Of a stretch of DNA of 43,592 nucleotides, positions 42,951-43,592 are shown one piece after another (positions within the stretch are counted from its first letter, which is position 1; the number at the start of each line of letters is the position of its first letter). The stretch comes from Thermocrinis sp. (GTDB lineage Bacteria > Aquificota > Aquificia > Aquificales > Aquificaceae), in assembly GCA_020833645.1 (NCBI GenBank), contig JAJHRQ010000010.1, forward strand, positions 1 to 43,592, given 5' to 3'. Both the position numbers and the translations under genes were made by a program. The notes beneath the pieces are model-generated. The model searched no databases, was not told where the DNA came from, and worked only from the letters and a program-made list of their open reading frames with translations.

Positions 42951-43592
42951 TTATACCTGCTTAATCAGTTCTTCTGCCATGTCAAAGTTTGCGATCACTT
43001 CTTTGACGTCTTCTAGCTCTTCAAGGGCCTCCAACAGTTTGAGGAGTTTTTTGGCTGTCTCTGGGTCGTTTACCGGCACAGTGCTGTTTGGTTTGTAGGT
43101 GATCTCAGCTTTTTCCACTAAAACACCCATAGATTGGAGTTTCTCTTTAACTTGGTATAGCTCCTCCGGAAGGGTGTATATGAGATAGATCTCCTCTCCT
43201 ACCTGTACATCCTCAGCGCCCGCCTCTATAGCCTTTTCGTATAGCTCCTCTTCTGAAATGCTTTCCCTTGGAACTTCTATGAGACCCACCCGGTCAAAGA
43301 GGAAGGCTACGCAACCGGAAGAGCCTAAGTTTCCTCCATGCTTGGATAGGACGTGCCTTATTTCCGATGTGGTTCTGTTTCTGTTGTCTGTGGTAGCAAG
43401 TATCATCAAAGCTACACCACCGGGACCGTAGCCTTCATATATAACCTCTTCGTAGTTCTCTCCACCCAGCTCACCGGTTCCCTTCTTTATGGCCCTCTCT
43501 ATGGTCTCTGCGGGCATGTTGGCCCTTTTGGCGTGTTCTATAGCAGCCCTGAGCCGAGGGTTGGTTTCTGGGTTTGGTCCTCCCAGCCGGAC
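42951..43592 (-). CDS. YebC/PmpR family protein (TACO1-like), 5' truncated by window end
   Basis: 213 C-terminal residues of a family about 245-250 long are present; the frame is open to the right edge. GGPNPETNPRLRAAIE, KRANMPAETIERAIKKGTG and YEGYGPGGVALMI are the family signature, followed by RNRTTSEIRHVLSKHGGNLG and the FDRVGLIEV strand. YebC-type proteins were described as transcription regulators; homologues including human TACO1 help ribosomes translate proline runs. The ATG at 43517 seen in shorter readings is internal. Confidence 0.95.
   Translation of the reverse strand, partial: VRLGGPNPETNPRLRAAIEHAKRANMPAETIERAIKKGTGELGGENYEEVIYEGYGPGGVALMILATTDNRNRTTSEIRHVLSKHGGNLGSSGCVAFLFDRVGLIEVPRESISEEELYEKAIEAGAEDVQVGEEIYLIYTLPEELYQVKEKLQSMGVLVEKAEITYKPNSTVPVNDPETAKKLLKLLEALEELEDVKEVIANFDMAEELIKQV

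Overview
The window looks like core chromosome of a thermophilic, hydrogen-oxidising member of the Aquificales (Aquificaceae; Hydrogenobacter/Thermocrinis-like). This is inferred from gene content and protein style, not from a search. Signs are a complex I nuo cluster, succinyl-CoA synthetase beta and biotin carboxylase as expected for carbon fixers of this group, lipid A and LPS genes of a diderm (lpxA, lpxI, heptose kinase, LptF/G permease, LolA), an archaeal-type ATP-dependent DNA ligase, a KaiC-like ATPase pair best known from archaea, and a class II tRNA nucleotidyltransferase of the kind that is split into two enzymes in Aquifex. Proteins are Lys/Glu/Arg/Val-rich and genes are packed very tightly. 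No stretch over 300 bases lacks a gene. The longest gaps are 19595-19769 (csp relic and terminator), 24927-25041 and 1531-1617.

Layout. 1-1530 (minus): nuoI-J-K-L. 1618-2857 (plus): heptose kinase and YraN. 2849-3859 (minus): purE, rpsP, khpA. 3884-4609: tpiA. 4559-6601 (minus): hemB then an LptF/G permease. 6660-13465 (plus): sucC, a short molybdopterin-oxidoreductase-like protein, CinA C-terminal domain, lpxA, uvrB, ispD. 13462-15593 (minus): lolA-like, GNAT, proB. 15611-18046 (plus): nnr, a degenerate LytM lipoprotein, DUF29. 18083-19594 (minus): tRNA nucleotidyltransferase. 19770-21338 (plus): thioredoxin-like, HIT protein, ABC ATPase. 21335-24926 (minus): leuA and, upstream of it, an AT-rich foreign-looking gene. 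25042-32652 (plus): nitronate-monooxygenase-like, alr, aminotransferase, argD, ispF, DUF2231, dapF, GGDEF protein. 32618-34003 (minus): FAD/NAD oxidoreductase. 34024-34097: tRNA-Met. 34099-35817 (minus): DNA ligase. 35835-42520 (plus): fabZ, KaiC-like pair, gap, comM, accC, lpxI. 42526-43592 (minus): yebC (5' cut by the window end) and a Tim44-N-like membrane protein.

Most genes are housekeeping and their neighbours are rarely functionally linked, as is usual in Aquificales where operons are scrambled. The exceptions are nuoI-L, rpsP-khpA, dapF/alr/argD/aminotransferase (amino acid and wall precursors) and the KaiC-like pair.

The best candidate for something undescribed is the 659-residue protein at 22947-24926. 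It is AT-rich, sits alone between core genes, and appears to join a SAMHD1/dGTPase-like HD fold that has lost its metal ligands to a C-terminal PD-(D/E)XK-type nuclease motif. The second notable observation is regulatory. About fifteen first-in-transcript genes have no Shine-Dalgarno sequence but carry a TAnnnT -10-like box 6-9 nt before the start codon, as expected for leaderless mRNAs, while downstream operon genes often keep good Shine-Dalgarno sites. Several divergent pairs have only 17-24 bp between start codons, with interlocking -10 boxes.
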